Positions 48,655-58,078 of a DNA stretch of 64,000 nucleotides are shown here, piece after piece; position 1 is the first letter of the stretch; the number at the start of each line of letters is the position of its first letter. The translations under genes and the position numbers were made by a program. Below the pieces are notes generated by a model. The model made no database searches. It was not told the DNA's origin and saw nothing but the letters and a program-made list of their open reading frames with translations. Source of the DNA: Gammaproteobacteria bacterium (GTDB lineage Bacteria; Pseudomonadota; Gammaproteobacteria; Steroidobacterales; GCA-2729495); assembly GCA_015709695.1 (NCBI GenBank), contig CP054183.1:868001-932000 (forward strand), written 5' to 3'.

Positions 48655-49719
48655 ATGCGACTGGTACCGCGATTCTTGCTGCTTTGCGCTGCCGACTACC
48701 GCCGCTGGCGCCTGGCTGCGCTGGCACTGGCGGCGCTCATCGGCTTGGCGGCTCCCGCACTGCGGGCCGAGACGCTGGCGCTGGAGCCGGGGTCCGACCT
48801 GGTCGGTGCGCTGGCGACGGTCCGCTCGACCTATGAAGACACGCTGACCGACATCGCCCGGCGTGCCGGCCTCGGCTACGAGGACATGGTGCGTGCCAAT
48901 CCGGGCGTCGACCCCTGGCTGCCTGGCGAGGGCGTGGAGATCCTGCTGCCGACCCGCTACGTGCTGCCGGCAGGCACGCGCCAGGGTGTGCTGGTGAACA
49001 TCGCGGAATACCGGCTCTACTATTTCACGAAGGATGAGGGACGCCCGGTGGTGGCGACCTTCCCCATCAGCATCGGCCGCATGGACTGGGCAACGCCGAT
49101 CGGCATGCACAAAATACTGTCCAAGCAGGCGCAGCCGACCTGGTATCCGCCGGCGAGCATCCGCGCCGAGCATGCCGCCGATGGCGATATCCTGCCGCGC
49201 GCCATACCACCGGGGCCGAAGAACCCGCTGGGCGACTACGCCATGCGTCTGACCAATACCGGGTACCTGATCCATGGCACCAACAGGCCGGTCGGCATCG
49301 GCATGCAGGTCACCCATGGCTGCATCCGCATGTATCCGGAAGACATCCAGTGGCTGTTCCCGCAGGTGCCGGTCGGTGCGCCGGTGCAGATCGTCAACCA
49401 GCCCTACAAGTTCGGCTGGGCCGCCGATGGCCTTTACCTGGAAGTGCATCCGCACCTCGAAGGCGATGCCGGTGCCGGCGACCAGGGCATGACGGACCTC
49501 ATGGCGCGCTACGTGCGTGCCACCGAGGGACGTCCGGCGCAGGTGGACTGGCCGCTCGTGGAGGCGGTGTACCAGGCGAAGCTCGGAATTCCGGTACGGG
49601 TTGGCGGACCGCTGCAGGCTGCGGACACCGCGGTCAGCAGCGCTGTTGCCGGTAATTCGCCGGAGCGGGAGCCGGCCGCGGGGCGGTCCGGCGATGCGGT
49701 GAAATACCCGCGCAGGTGA
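48655..49719 (+). CDS. Periplasmic L,D-transpeptidase, ErfK/YbiS type
   Basis: 354 aa. A signal peptide (hydrophobic segment about residues 19-36, ending LRA) precedes a LysM-like domain (TLTDIARRAGLGYEDMVRANPGVDPWLPG in part) and a YkuD domain from GVLVNIAEYRLYYF. The catalytic signature is HGTNRPVGIGM...THGCIRMYPEDI. Enzymes of this type form 3-3 crosslinks or attach Braun lipoprotein to peptidoglycan. The gene converges on an Lpp-like lipoprotein gene. TAGAAT at 48643-48648 ends 7 nt before the ATG, with no Shine-Dalgarno, so the mRNA may be leaderless. Confidence 0.92.
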   Translation: MRLVPRFLLLCAADYRRWRLAALALAALIGLAAPALRAETLALEPGSDLVGALATVRSTYEDTLTDIARRAGLGYEDMVRANPGVDPWLPGEGVEILLPTRYVLPAGTRQGVLVNIAEYRLYYFTKDEGRPVVATFPISIGRMDWATPIGMHKILSKQAQPTWYPPASIRAEHAADGDILPRAIPPGPKNPLGDYAMRLTNTGYLIHGTNRPVGIGMQVTHGCIRMYPEDIQWLFPQVPVGAPVQIVNQPYKFGWAADGLYLEVHPHLEGDAGAGDQGMTDLMARYVRATEGRPAQVDWPLVEAVYQAKLGIPVRVGGPLQAADTAVSSAVAGNSPEREPAAGRSGDAVKYPRR

Positions 49720-49747
49720 CCGGCGCGGGCGTGCTGGAAAAGAAAAA

Positions 49748-49775
49748 GGCCGCAGCTTTCGCTGCGGCCTTTTTT
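49748..49775. terminator. Bidirectional rho-independent terminator
   Basis: A 9-bp GC-rich stem, GGCCGCAGC (49748-49756) with GCTGCGGCC (49761-49769), a TTTC loop and T/A runs on both sides. It ends the L,D-transpeptidase transcript and, on the other strand, the lipoprotein transcript. Confidence 0.93.
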
Positions 49776-49789
49776 GCATGGCTCAGGCT

Positions 49790-50101
49790 TTACTTGGCCT
49801 GGCTGCGCTTGAACATCCGGTCGATCTTCTCGTTGGTGGCGTCGCAGCAGGCCTGGCTCTGGTTGGCGGCATTCAGGGCCTGGTTGGCGGTGCTCTGCGC
49901 GGCGGCGGCCTTCTGGCCGGCCTCGCTGGAGGCGGCGCTGGCGGCGTCGGCAGCAGACTTGGCGGACGCGGTGTCCCGGGTCAGCTGGTCGACCTTGGCG
50001 CTCAGCGCGTCGAAGTCCTTCTTTGCAACCGACGAGCAGCCGGCTGCCATCATCAGGGCAAGAGCGGCAACGCCTGCCTTCATTGCGAGCTTTGTGTTCA
50101 T
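49790..50101 (-). CDS. Lpp/OprI-like alanine-zipper outer membrane lipoprotein
   Basis: 103 aa. A signal peptide ends at lipobox A19-A-G-C22. The mature part is a long helix with alanine-rich heptads (about residues 45-82) and closes DRMFKRSQAK. This matches Lpp/OprI trimers, whose terminal lysine can be joined to peptidoglycan. An adjacent cysteine pair (C85-C86) before the end is unusual. ATG 50101 has AGAGGA about 8 nt upstream; the longer open frame to 50161 would lose the signal peptide. The adjacent L,D-transpeptidase suggests a functional pair. Confidence 0.88.
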   Translation of the reverse strand: MNTKLAMKAGVAALALMMAAGCSSVAKKDFDALSAKVDQLTRDTASAKSAADAASAASSEAGQKAAAAQSTANQALNAANQSQACCDATNEKIDRMFKRSQAK

Positions 50102-50435
50102 CACAAGTCCTCTGGATTGGTGATCTTGACGAGATTGCGGCGAATACCGCGGCCAAAACATGGGAGAAAACTGCTGGAGCCTCCCCCAAAGCGGTCATAA
50201 TGATGAACGAATCCAGCGTGCTTCGCAATCCGCGAGGCTGCGCGTACGCCGTGCCAGACGCCGGGCAATCGCGATGAATGTGTTGCCGTCGATGTCGGTT
50301 CATCGTTGGCCACCGTCGTGCAACGGATAGCGGACGGCGATACCGGACGGCGGCAGCGGGCAGGACGTGCCCCGCCCGGAACGCGGTTGCGAGAGAGGGC
50401 TGTTGCACGGCAGGCTTCAGCAAAACGGCCCGGGC

Positions 50436-50463
50436 TTGCACTGGCCGAATAACTGTAGATAAT
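50436..50463 (+). promoter_or_regulatory. lexA: Predicted lexA promoter
   Basis: TTGCAC (50436-50441) and GATAAT (50458-50463) are spaced 16 bp; the -10 sits inside the LexA box. Confidence 0.7.
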
Positions 50464-50468
50464 CACAG
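50453..50468 (+). promoter_or_regulatory. LexA operator (SOS box)
   Basis: CTGTAGATAATCACAG is a CTGT-N8-ACAG match to the gammaproteobacterial/E. coli LexA consensus. It covers the -10 of the lexA promoter, as expected for autorepression. Only a half-site (TTTACAG, near 50480) follows. Confidence 0.9.
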
Positions 50469-50496
50469 TATTGGGATTATTTACAGGTATCCGGAC

Positions 50497-51108
50497 ATGG
50501 CCGAACTCACCTCCCGTCAGGCTGAAATTCTTTCGTTCATACAGTCGTTTATCGACGAATCCGGGATGCCGCCCACGCGCGCGGAAATCGCCCGGGCACT
50601 GGGTTTCCGCTCCGCCAATGCCGCCGAGGAGCACCTGAGGGCCCTGCAACGCAAGGGGGTCATCGAGCTGCTGCCGGGTGCATCCCGCGGTATCCAGCTC
50701 AGCGGTGAGCTGCGCGACCAGGATCTGTTGCCACTCATCGGTCGCGTCGCCGCCGGTCATCCGATCCTCGCCCAGGAAAACATCGAGGGCCGCTATCGCA
50801 TCGATGGATCGCTGTTCAGTCCAAAGCCGCACTTCCTGCTGCGTGTGCAGGGCATGAGCATGCAGGGCGCGGGGATCCTCGACGGCGATCTCGTGGCCGT
50901 CTGCCGCACGCCCGAGGTGCGCAATGGGCAGGTGGTGGTGGCGAGGCTCGAGGAGGAAGTTACCGTCAAGCGTTATCGCCAGGAAGGCCCTGTGGTGTGG
51001 CTCATCCCGGAGAATCCCGATTTCGAACCCATCCGCGTCGACCTCCATGAGGACCCCATGGTGATCGAGGGCGTGGTGGTCGGCGTGTTGCGCAACCATC
51101 TCTCCTGA
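50497..51108 (+). CDS. lexA: SOS repressor LexA
   Basis: 203 aa. An N-terminal winged helix ([33 protein letters not shown] in part, then a recognition helix) is joined to the self-cleaving domain: cleavage bond A86-G87, catalytic S121 and K158. ATG 50497 gives the canonical [12 protein letters not shown] start. imuA follows 16 nt after the stop with no terminator, so lexA probably shares its damage-induced transcript with the mutasome genes. Confidence 0.97.
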   Translation: MAELTSRQAEILSFIQSFIDESGMPPTRAEIARALGFRSANAAEEHLRALQRKGVIELLPGASRGIQLSGELRDQDLLPLIGRVAAGHPILAQENIEGRYRIDGSLFSPKPHFLLRVQGMSMQGAGILDGDLVAVCRTPEVRNGQVVVARLEEEVTVKRYRQEGPVVWLIPENPDFEPIRVDLHEDPMVIEGVVVGVLRNHLS

Positions 51109-51124
51109 CAATGGCGGCAGGCCG

Positions 51125-51769
51125 GTGGCATTCCAGGGATCGATTGGCCGGTTGCTGCAGGATTCCCGCATCTGGCGGGCGGGACGTGCGTCCGCAAACC
51201 CGGCTGCAGGACTGCCGACAGGCTGGCCCGGGCTCGACCATGCCCTCGGCGGCGGCTGGCCGCTCGGGCAGCTGACCGAACTCCTCGTCGAGGCCCCTGG
51301 CACGGGCGAATTCACGCTGCTGTTGCCGGCACTGAGGCGACTGGCTGCCCGGGCAAGGGGTGCAGGCGAGGTGCCAGGGCAGATCATGCTGGTGGCGCCA
51401 CCCTACATTCCCTACGCGCCTGCGCTGGCCTGTGCCGGCCTCGATCCCGCCAGGTTCCTGGTCGTGCACTCGAAGCAGGAGACGGACACCCTGTGGGTCA
51501 TGGAGCAGGCGCTGCGCTCGCGCAGCTGTGCCGTGGTGGCAGGCTGGGCAGGTGCCGCAGGAAAGACTTCGCTGCGGCGTCTGCAACTGGCGGCGGAACC
51601 CGGTGATGCATGGGTCCTGCTGTTTCGTGATGCCAGGGCACGACGGGCATCATCACCGGCACCGCTGCGCATCCGTTTCACGCGAGAGTGCGGCACGGGC
51701 CGTGCCAGGCTGCAGGTTCTCAAGCGCAGGGGCGGGCCACCGGTGACGGTGGTCGCAGACATCGGCTGA
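51125..51769 (+). CDS. imuA: ImuA translesion mutagenesis protein
   Basis: 214 aa, RecA-like fold without a complete Walker A. The opening LPTGWPGLDHALGGGWPLGQLTELL is the usual ImuA/SulA-related pattern. Typical partner of ImuB and DnaE2 in SOS mutagenesis. GTG 51125 is the start; imuB follows 6 nt after the stop. Confidence 0.9.
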   Translation: MAFQGSIGRLLQDSRIWRAGRASANPAAGLPTGWPGLDHALGGGWPLGQLTELLVEAPGTGEFTLLLPALRRLAARARGAGEVPGQIMLVAPPYIPYAPALACAGLDPARFLVVHSKQETDTLWVMEQALRSRSCAVVAGWAGAAGKTSLRRLQLAAEPGDAWVLLFRDARARRASSPAPLRIRFTRECGTGRARLQVLKRRGGPPVTVVADIG

Positions 51770-51775
51770 TGCACC

Positions 51776-53320
51776 ATGTCCCTGCGCTCCCCGAACCTGT
51801 CCCTGCCGTTCACGGCTGCAACCCCGCCGCTGGTCGCAGCGGCCGCTGCCGGCCTGCCGGCACAGGGCAGCCACCGCCTCTGGCTGTGCCTGCATCTGCC
51901 GCAACTGCCGCTGGAGGTGGTTGTTTCGCCGGGTGATGCACCGCAGGCGGTCCTGGCTGATGACAGGCGCAACCCCGTCATCCTGCTGGCCAGCGCGACC
52001 GCCACCGCCTGTGGCCTCCACCCTGGCATGCCGCTCAACGCGGCGCTGGCATTGCTGCCTGGTCTCGGTGTCCGGCAGCGCCGGCCGGACCTGGAGCAGG
52101 CCAGCCTGGCCAGCCTGTCAGCCTGGATGACGCGCTTCACGCCGCTGGTCAACGTGGATCCCGGTGGCGATGCCTTGCTGCTGGAGATCGCCTCGAGCCT
52201 CGCGTTGTTCGGTGGCCTCGGGGCGTTGCTCGAGGCGGCCGTATCCGGGGCCAGCGGGCGCGGCCACGATGTCGTGGCTGCCATCGCGCCCACCGCGCGG
52301 GCAGCACTCTGGCTGGCACGCTCGGGAAACCGGCGGGTGGTCACGGACAGCGCGCAGCTGCCGGCCATGCTTGCGGACATTCCCGTCAGCCTGGCCGGTT
52401 GGCCCGCGTCAGCAGCCGGCGGCCTGCTGCGCATGGGGGTCCGCAACCTGGGTGACTGCATGCGGCTGCCGCGTGATGGCCTCGCACGCCGGCTCGGCCG
52501 GGAGTGCCTGCGGGAGATCGACGAGGCGCTGGGGCGGCGCCCGGAGTTGCGTCCGGCCCGCCACCAGGAGGAACACTGGCGCGAGGAGCTGGAACTGCCG
52601 GCAGAAACCCGTGACGGTGCGCTGCTGCTCGAAGCCCTGCAGGTGCTGCTGCTCAGGCTGCGGGCGCGGCTGCAGCCACGCCAGGCGGGTGCGCGGGTCC
52701 TGTGGCTGCGCCTGCGCCATCACGCTGCCGGCGACAGCCTGCTGCGCATCGGCCTGCTCAGGCCCGGCATCGACGTGGCGCAGTTGCGCGAACTGGCGGC
52801 CATCCATTTCTCCGCGGTGCGCCTGGCCGCGCCCGTGGTCGCCCTGGTACTGGAGGCCGACATCGCCGAGTTGCAGCCCGTGACGCCAGCAGACCTGCTC
52901 GGCCTGAGGCTCGACCAGGGCGAACGGCTGGCCGGACTGGTGGAGCGGTTGCGGCTGCGTCTCGGCATCCACGCGGTGCACGGGCTGCGGGCCAGTCCCG
53001 AGCACCGCCCCGAGAAGGCCTGGCAGCCGGTGGTCGATGCCATGGAGTCGGGGCCGGCGTTCGCAGGCACTGCGAGCTGCGGCCCGCGTCCCCTGTGGAT
53101 CCTGGCCAGGCCGGCGGCCCTGGCCCGGCGCGGGGATACGCCGCTGTTCCATGGAGCCCTGGTCCTCGAAGACGGACCGGAGCGCATCGAGGCAGGCTGG
53201 TGGGACGGCGACGATGTGCGCCGCGATTACTACGTGGCCCGCAGTCGCTGGGGCATGCGGCTGTGGGTGTTTCGTGAACGCCGCAGCGGACGCTGGTACC
53301 TGCACGGCCTGTTCGGGTGA
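51776..53320 (+). CDS. imuB: ImuB, catalytically inactive Y-family polymerase
   Basis: 514 aa. The Y-family palm and little-finger regions are recognisable, but the catalytic DxD and DE positions are not kept: the first site reads [14 protein letters not shown] and the second [18 protein letters not shown]. ImuB bridges the beta clamp, ImuA and DnaE2. The C-terminal segment ends [12 protein letters not shown], a family hallmark. dnaE2 starts 4 nt after the stop. Confidence 0.93.
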   Translation: MSLRSPNLSLPFTAATPPLVAAAAAGLPAQGSHRLWLCLHLPQLPLEVVVSPGDAPQAVLADDRRNPVILLASATATACGLHPGMPLNAALALLPGLGVRQRRPDLEQASLASLSAWMTRFTPLVNVDPGGDALLLEIASSLALFGGLGALLEAAVSGASGRGHDVVAAIAPTARAALWLARSGNRRVVTDSAQLPAMLADIPVSLAGWPASAAGGLLRMGVRNLGDCMRLPRDGLARRLGRECLREIDEALGRRPELRPARHQEEHWREELELPAETRDGALLLEALQVLLLRLRARLQPRQAGARVLWLRLRHHAAGDSLLRIGLLRPGIDVAQLRELAAIHFSAVRLAAPVVALVLEADIAELQPVTPADLLGLRLDQGERLAGLVERLRLRLGIHAVHGLRASPEHRPEKAWQPVVDAMESGPAFAGTASCGPRPLWILARPAALARRGDTPLFHGALVLEDGPERIEAGWWDGDDVRRDYYVARSRWGMRLWVFRERRSGRWYLHGLFG

Positions 53321-53324
53321 TCCG

Positions 53325-56300
53325 GTGCCGGAAGCAGCACGGCTGCAGGCGGTGCCCGGTTACGCCGAGCTCCACTGCATCAGCAATTTCACTTTCCTGC
53401 GGGGTGCATCCCATCCCGCCGAGCTGGTGGAGCGTGCCGCGGCGCTTGGCTATGCGGCACTCGCCATCACCGACGAGTGCTCCGTCGCCGGCGTGGTGCG
53501 TGCCCATGTTGCCGCACGCAAGCTGGGGCTGAAGCTCATCGTCGGCACGGAACTGCGCCTGGACGACGGCCTGCGCCTGGTGTTGCTGGCGGCCAGCCGG
53601 GACGGCTATGGCGGGATCTGCCAGCTCATCACCCGCGGCAGGCGTGCCGCTCCCAAGGGCAGCTACCGGCTGGGACCCGGGGATTTCCCCGAGCGTGTCG
53701 AAGGCTGCCTCGCCATCTGGCTGGCCGACGAGGCCGCCACGCCAGCGCAGGCCGCCTGGGTGAGCCGGCGCTTCCCGGGGCGTGCCTGGCTCGGCATCGG
53801 GCTGTTTGCCGGCGGCCGCGACCGGGCCCGGCTTGGCCGTCTCCTGGCCCTGGCCACGGCCTGCGGCCTGCCTGCGGTTGCTGCCGGTGACGTGCACATG
53901 CATGACGGCAGCCGGCGCGCGCTGCAGGACACGCTCACGGCGATCCGCCTCGGCAGCACGCTGGCTGGCGCAGCCGGTCGGTTGCAGCCGAACGCCGAGC
54001 GCAGCCTGCGGCCACTGGCACGCCTGCGCGAGATCTATCCGCCGGAGCTGTTGCGCGCCACCCTGGATATCGCCGCGGGCATCGACTTCAGCCTCGACGA
54101 GCTGCGCTACGAGTATCCGCGGGAACTGGTGCCACCCGGCATGTCAGCCGCCAGCCACCTGCGGCAGCTGGTGGAAGAGGGCATCGGCCGGCGCTGGCCC
54201 GGCGGCATCGGCGCCAGCCTGCGCAGCCAGATCGACCGCGAGCTGGCGCTCATCGCCGAGCTGCAGTACGAGCCCTACTTCCTCACCGTGCACGACATCG
54301 TCAGCCATGCCCGCCAGCGCGGCATCCTCTGCCAGGGGCGGGGCTCCGCGGCCAATTCGGCAGTGTGCTTCTGCCTGGGCATCACCGAGGTGGATCCCGC
54401 GCGCATGGCCATGCTGATGGAGCGCTTCATCTCCCGCGAGCGCAACGAGCCGCCGGACATCGACGTGGACTTCGAGCACGAGCGCCGCGAGGAAGTCATC
54501 CAGTACATCTATGGAAAATATGGCCGGGACCGCGCCGCGCTCGCCGCGACGGTGATCAGCTACGGTCCCCGCAGTGCCGTGCGTGATGTCGGCAAGGCCC
54601 TGGGGATGGCGGGCCCGCAGCTGGAGCGCATGGCCCGTGCCATGCAGTGGTGGGATGGCAGCGACATCGGCGACGGGCGCATCGCCGAGGCGGGGCTCGA
54701 TCCGGCGAGTCCCGTGGTGCGCCGCCTGGTGGGCCTGGTCCGCGGGCTCATCGGTTTTCCGCGCCACCTGTCCCAGCACGTCGGCGGCTTCGTGATTTCC
54801 CGCGGCCCGCTGGCCGGGCTGGTGCCCATCGAGAATGCGGCCATGGCGGAGCGCACGGTCATCCAGTGGGACAAGGATGACCTCGATGCCCTCGGCCTGC
54901 TCAAGGTGGACATCCTGGGGCTCGGCATGCTGTCAGCCATCCGCCGTGCCCTGGCGCTGGTCAACGCCTGCCGCGGCGGCAACCTCACGCTGGCCAGCGT
55001 GCCGGCGGAGGATCCCGGCGTCTACGCCATGTTGAGCCGTGCCGATACCGTCGGCGTGTTCCAGGTCGAGTCCCGCGCGCAGATGGCCATGCTGCCGCGG
55101 CTGCGGCCACGCTGTTACTACGACCTGGTGATCGAGGTGGCGATCATCCGCCCGGGGCCGATCCAGGGCGACATGGTCCATCCTTACCTGCGCCGGCGCA
55201 ATGGCGAGGAGGCGGTGAGCTATCCGGGCGCCGAGGTGCGGAAGGTGCTGGAGCGCACCCTGGGCGTGCCGATCTTCCAGGAACAGGTCATGCAGCTGGC
55301 CGTCGTCGCCGCAGGCTTCACGCCCGGGGAGGCCGACGAGTTGCGCCGGGCCATGGCGGCATGGAAACGCCGCGGCGGGCTCGAGCCTTTCGAACGCCGT
55401 CTCATGGAAGGCATGCGCCGGCGCGGCTACGCCCCGGAGTTCGCCCGGCAGGTCTTCCGGCAGATCCTCGGTTTCGGCGAATACGGTTTCCCGGAGTCCC
55501 ACGCCGCAAGCTTTGCGCTGCTGGTATATGTCTCCGCCTGGCTGAAGCATCACGAGCCCGCGGCCTTCACCTGCGCCCTGCTGAACAGCCAGCCGATGGG
55601 TTTCTACGCGCCGGCGCAATTGCTGCAGGATGCGCGTCGCCATGGCGTGGAAATCCGCCCCATCGACGTCAATGCCAGCGACTGGGACTGCGGACTGGAG
55701 CCCGGGCAGGCGGGACCGGCGCTGCGCCTGGGATTGCGCCTGGCCCGCGGCCTGTCCGCGGCGTCGGCCCTGGGGCTGGTGGCGGCGCGCGGGACGGAGC
55801 GCTTCGCCAGCGTGCAGGATCTCGCCGCACGTGCCGGCATCGGCAGGCGCGAGCTGGATGCGCTGGCCGCCTGTGGCGCGCTGGCGGCCATCGCCGGCCA
55901 TCGCCACCGCGCTGCCTGGAGCGTGGCCGGCACGGAGCCGCCCCTGCCACTGTGGCCGAGGCCGCAGGTCGCCGAGGGCATCCCCCTGCTGCCCAGGCCG
56001 AGCGAGGGCCAGGACATCGTTGCCGACTATGCCAGCACCGGCCTGACGCTGGGACGCCATCCGTTGGCGCTGCTGCGCGCACGGCTGGCCCGCGAGGCGG
56101 TGGTGAGCGCCGCCGGACTCTGGAGCCTGGAGTCAGGCAGCCTGGTCCATGCGGCGGGCCTGGTCATCACGCGGCAGCGTCCCGGCAGCGCCGGCGGGGT
56201 CGTGTTCGTGACCCTCGAGGACGAAACCGGGCAGGTCAACGTCATCGTCCGGGGACGGCTGGTGCTGCGGCAGCGGCGTGTGCTGCTGCGGGCGATGCTC

Positions 56301-56420
56301 ATGGGTGTGTGGGGAAGGCTGCAGCGGGAGGGTGACGTGCTGCACGTGATCGCCGGCAGCCTGGAGGATCACAGTCCGCTGCTCGGGAAGCTGGCGGTGC
56401 GCAGTCGTGACTTCCACTGA
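53325..56420 (+). CDS. dnaE2: Error-prone DNA polymerase DnaE2 (ImuC)
   Basis: 1031 aa C-family polymerase of the ImuABC mutasome. The PHP domain opens [19 protein letters not shown]. Catalytic aspartates lie in PDIDVDFE (about residues 377-384) and in KVDILGLGM near residue 527. A C-terminal OB domain ([20 protein letters not shown]) is present. The GTG start at 53325 follows imuB closely; the frame is open further upstream only inside imuB. It is about 130 aa shorter than replicative DnaE, as usual. Confidence 0.96.
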   Translation: MPEAARLQAVPGYAELHCISNFTFLRGASHPAELVERAAALGYAALAITDECSVAGVVRAHVAARKLGLKLIVGTELRLDDGLRLVLLAASRDGYGGICQLITRGRRAAPKGSYRLGPGDFPERVEGCLAIWLADEAATPAQAAWVSRRFPGRAWLGIGLFAGGRDRARLGRLLALATACGLPAVAAGDVHMHDGSRRALQDTLTAIRLGSTLAGAAGRLQPNAERSLRPLARLREIYPPELLRATLDIAAGIDFSLDELRYEYPRELVPPGMSAASHLRQLVEEGIGRRWPGGIGASLRSQIDRELALIAELQYEPYFLTVHDIVSHARQRGILCQGRGSAANSAVCFCLGITEVDPARMAMLMERFISRERNEPPDIDVDFEHERREEVIQYIYGKYGRDRAALAATVISYGPRSAVRDVGKALGMAGPQLERMARAMQWWDGSDIGDGRIAEAGLDPASPVVRRLVGLVRGLIGFPRHLSQHVGGFVISRGPLAGLVPIENAAMAERTVIQWDKDDLDALGLLKVDILGLGMLSAIRRALALVNACRGGNLTLASVPAEDPGVYAMLSRADTVGVFQVESRAQMAMLPRLRPRCYYDLVIEVAIIRPGPIQGDMVHPYLRRRNGEEAVSYPGAEVRKVLERTLGVPIFQEQVMQLAVVAAGFTPGEADELRRAMAAWKRRGGLEPFERRLMEGMRRRGYAPEFARQVFRQILGFGEYGFPESHAASFALLVYVSAWLKHHEPAAFTCALLNSQPMGFYAPAQLLQDARRHGVEIRPIDVNASDWDCGLEPGQAGPALRLGLRLARGLSAASALGLVAARGTERFASVQDLAARAGIGRRELDALAACGALAAIAGHRHRAAWSVAGTEPPLPLWPRPQVAEGIPLLPRPSEGQDIVADYASTGLTLGRHPLALLRARLAREAVVSAAGLWSLESGSLVHAAGLVITRQRPGSAGGVVFVTLEDETGQVNVIVRGRLVLRQRRVLLRAMLMGVWGRLQREGDVLHVIAGSLEDHSPLLGKLAVRSRDFH

Positions 56421-56421
56421 T

Positions 56422-56439
56422 GCAGGCCGGCCAGCCTGC
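56422..56439. terminator. Hairpin between convergent dnaE2 and small acidic gene
   Basis: GCAGGC (56422-56427) and GCCTGC (56434-56439) form a 6-bp stem with a 6-nt loop in the 21-nt convergent gap. There is no U-tract. Confidence 0.4.
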
Positions 56440-56441
56440 CG

Positions 56442-56759
56442 TCAGTCGCCGATGTCGAAGTCCTCGAGATCCATGATCTCCTTTGCCACGCGCTTCTCCT
56501 CGAGGATGTCCTCGATCTTGCGACGTGCCGAGCCGTCGGGTGCCAGCCCGCCCTTGTTCTCGGTCTCGATCTGCGCGATGAGATCCTCGACGTTCACCTC
56601 GACGGAGATGTCACCGACGTTGTCGGTGGATCCTGCAGTCCTGCCGGCTTCTCCATCGCCTTCGGCGTCAGCGTCGTCGACCCGCTGGTCGCCCTCCGGC
56701 TCGGACTCGACTTCCGGCCGGCTTGCCGGAGGGTTCTTGACTGTCTTGGCCTTCCTCAC
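56442..56759 (-). CDS. Small acidic protein of unknown function
   Basis: 105 aa, strongly acidic. The N-terminal half is disordered (RPEVESEPEGDQRVDDADAE). The C-terminal part, from about residue 52, has VNVEDLIAQIETE and ARRKIEDILEEKRVAKEIMDLEDFDIGD. This tail resembles the PA3496-type small proteins of pseudomonads (R/K-I-E-D...E-E...), but I am not certain. No signal peptide or membrane segment is seen. It lies downstream of gspF on the same strand, with a 74-nt gap containing TATATAAT-like bases near 56790, so it may have its own promoter. Confidence 0.6.
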   Translation of the reverse strand: MRKAKTVKNPPASRPEVESEPEGDQRVDDADAEGDGEAGRTAGSTDNVGDISVEVNVEDLIAQIETENKGGLAPDGSARRKIEDILEEKRVAKEIMDLEDFDIGD

Positions 56760-56833
56760 ATGACGTCCCAGGCTGCGCTGATTGGCGGCTATATAATCGG
56801 ATTTCCGCAGCTTGGCAATAGCCCCGCGTACGC

Positions 56834-58048
56834 TCAGCTGATGAGCTGGTTGATCTGGAAGATCGGCAGCAGGATCGCCAGCACGATCATCAGCACGATG
56901 GCTCCCATGGTGACGATGAGCGCGGGTTCCAGCAGGCCCATCAGCGCGGAAATCAGGCCGTCCACTTCCTTTTCCTGGTTGGCTGCGGCGCGGGCCAGCA
57001 TGGCCTCGAGCTCGCCGCTGGCTTCGCCGCTGGAGATCAGGTGGATGCAGATCGGCGGGAAGTGGCCGCTGGCTGCCAGCGAGCGGCCGATGGGGGCACC
57101 TTCGCGGATGCGTGCTGCCGCATCCTGCACCGCGGACTGCATCGGCAGGTTGGTGACGACCTCGGCGGCGATGCGCAGGCCTTCCAGCACCGGCACGCCG
57201 CTGCCGGTGAGGATGCTGAGCGTGCGGGTGAAGCGCGCCGTGTTGAAGCCGCGCGTCAGGCGGCCGATCACCGGCAGGCGCAGCAGCGTCTGGTGCCAGC
57301 GGCGGCGGGGCCCGGGCTGCTGCAGCAGCCGCCTCGCTCCCCAGGCGAGGAAGGCGATGCCGACGGCGAGGAACAGGCCGTAGCCGCGCAGGAAGTCGCT
57401 GACGGCGATCAGCGCACGGGTCAGCACCGGCAGCTCGCTGCCGGTGCTGGCGAAGACCGACACCACCTTGGGCACCACGTAGACCAGCATGCCGCCCACG
57501 ATCAGCAGCGCGAGGCTGGTGAGCACCACGGGGTAGATCATCGCGTTCTGCAGCTTCTGCCGCAGTTCCTGGCGGCTCTCCGTGTAGTCGGCGAGGCGCT
57601 CCAGCACCGCATCGAGATGGCCGGACTGCTCGCCCGCGGCCACGGTGGCCCGGTAGATCTCCGGGAAGGCCTTGGGAAAGTCGCCGAGGCCATCGGCCAG
57701 GGTGTGGCCTTCCATGACCTTGGAGCGCACCCCGAGCAGGATGCTCTTCACCCGCGGCGACTCGGTCTGCTCCGCCACGGCCAGCAGGGCCTCCTCCAGC
57801 GGCAGGGATGACTGCACCAGGGTGGCCAGCTGGCGCGTCACCAGCGAGAGGTCTGCCGCGGTCATGGACGGCCGAAGCGTGAAGGAGCGTTGCCGCGTCG
57901 CTTCCCGCTGGGCCACCTCGGCGACCGTCAGCGGCAGCAGCTTGCGCTCGCGCAGCAGCTGCCGGACCTGTCGCGGCGTGTCGCCCTCGATGACGCCGCG
58001 GGTCTCGCGCCCGCCGCTGTCGACCGCGGTGTACTCGAAGGCTCCCAT
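56834..58048 (-). CDS. gspF: Type II secretion inner membrane protein GspF
   Basis: 404 aa platform protein. Two T2SSF repeats, beginning LVTRQLATLVQSSLPLEEAL and FTRTLSILTGSGVPVLEGLR, are each followed by membrane helices; a third helix closes the protein (LIVTMGAIVLMIVLAILLPI). The N-terminus GAFEYTAVDSGGRETRG is canonical. It is the last gsp gene here; gspG to gspM are not in the window. Confidence 0.95.
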   Translation of the reverse strand: MGAFEYTAVDSGGRETRGVIEGDTPRQVRQLLRERKLLPLTVAEVAQREATRQRSFTLRPSMTAADLSLVTRQLATLVQSSLPLEEALLAVAEQTESPRVKSILLGVRSKVMEGHTLADGLGDFPKAFPEIYRATVAAGEQSGHLDAVLERLADYTESRQELRQKLQNAMIYPVVLTSLALLIVGGMLVYVVPKVVSVFASTGSELPVLTRALIAVSDFLRGYGLFLAVGIAFLAWGARRLLQQPGPRRRWHQTLLRLPVIGRLTRGFNTARFTRTLSILTGSGVPVLEGLRIAAEVVTNLPMQSAVQDAAARIREGAPIGRSLAASGHFPPICIHLISSGEASGELEAMLARAAANQEKEVDGLISALMGLLEPALIVTMGAIVLMIVLAILLPIFQINQLIS

Positions 58049-58078
58049 GGGCCGTTGCCGGTCCGGCGTGCCCGGCGG

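Larger units (their letters stand above)
50102..50496. other. 395-bp divergent intergenic region between the lipoprotein gene and lexA
   Basis: No gene is supported. It holds the ribosome binding site and presumably the promoter of the lipoprotein gene on the left, and the lexA promoter with its operator on the right (50436-50468). The middle shows no clear element. Confidence 0.7.
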
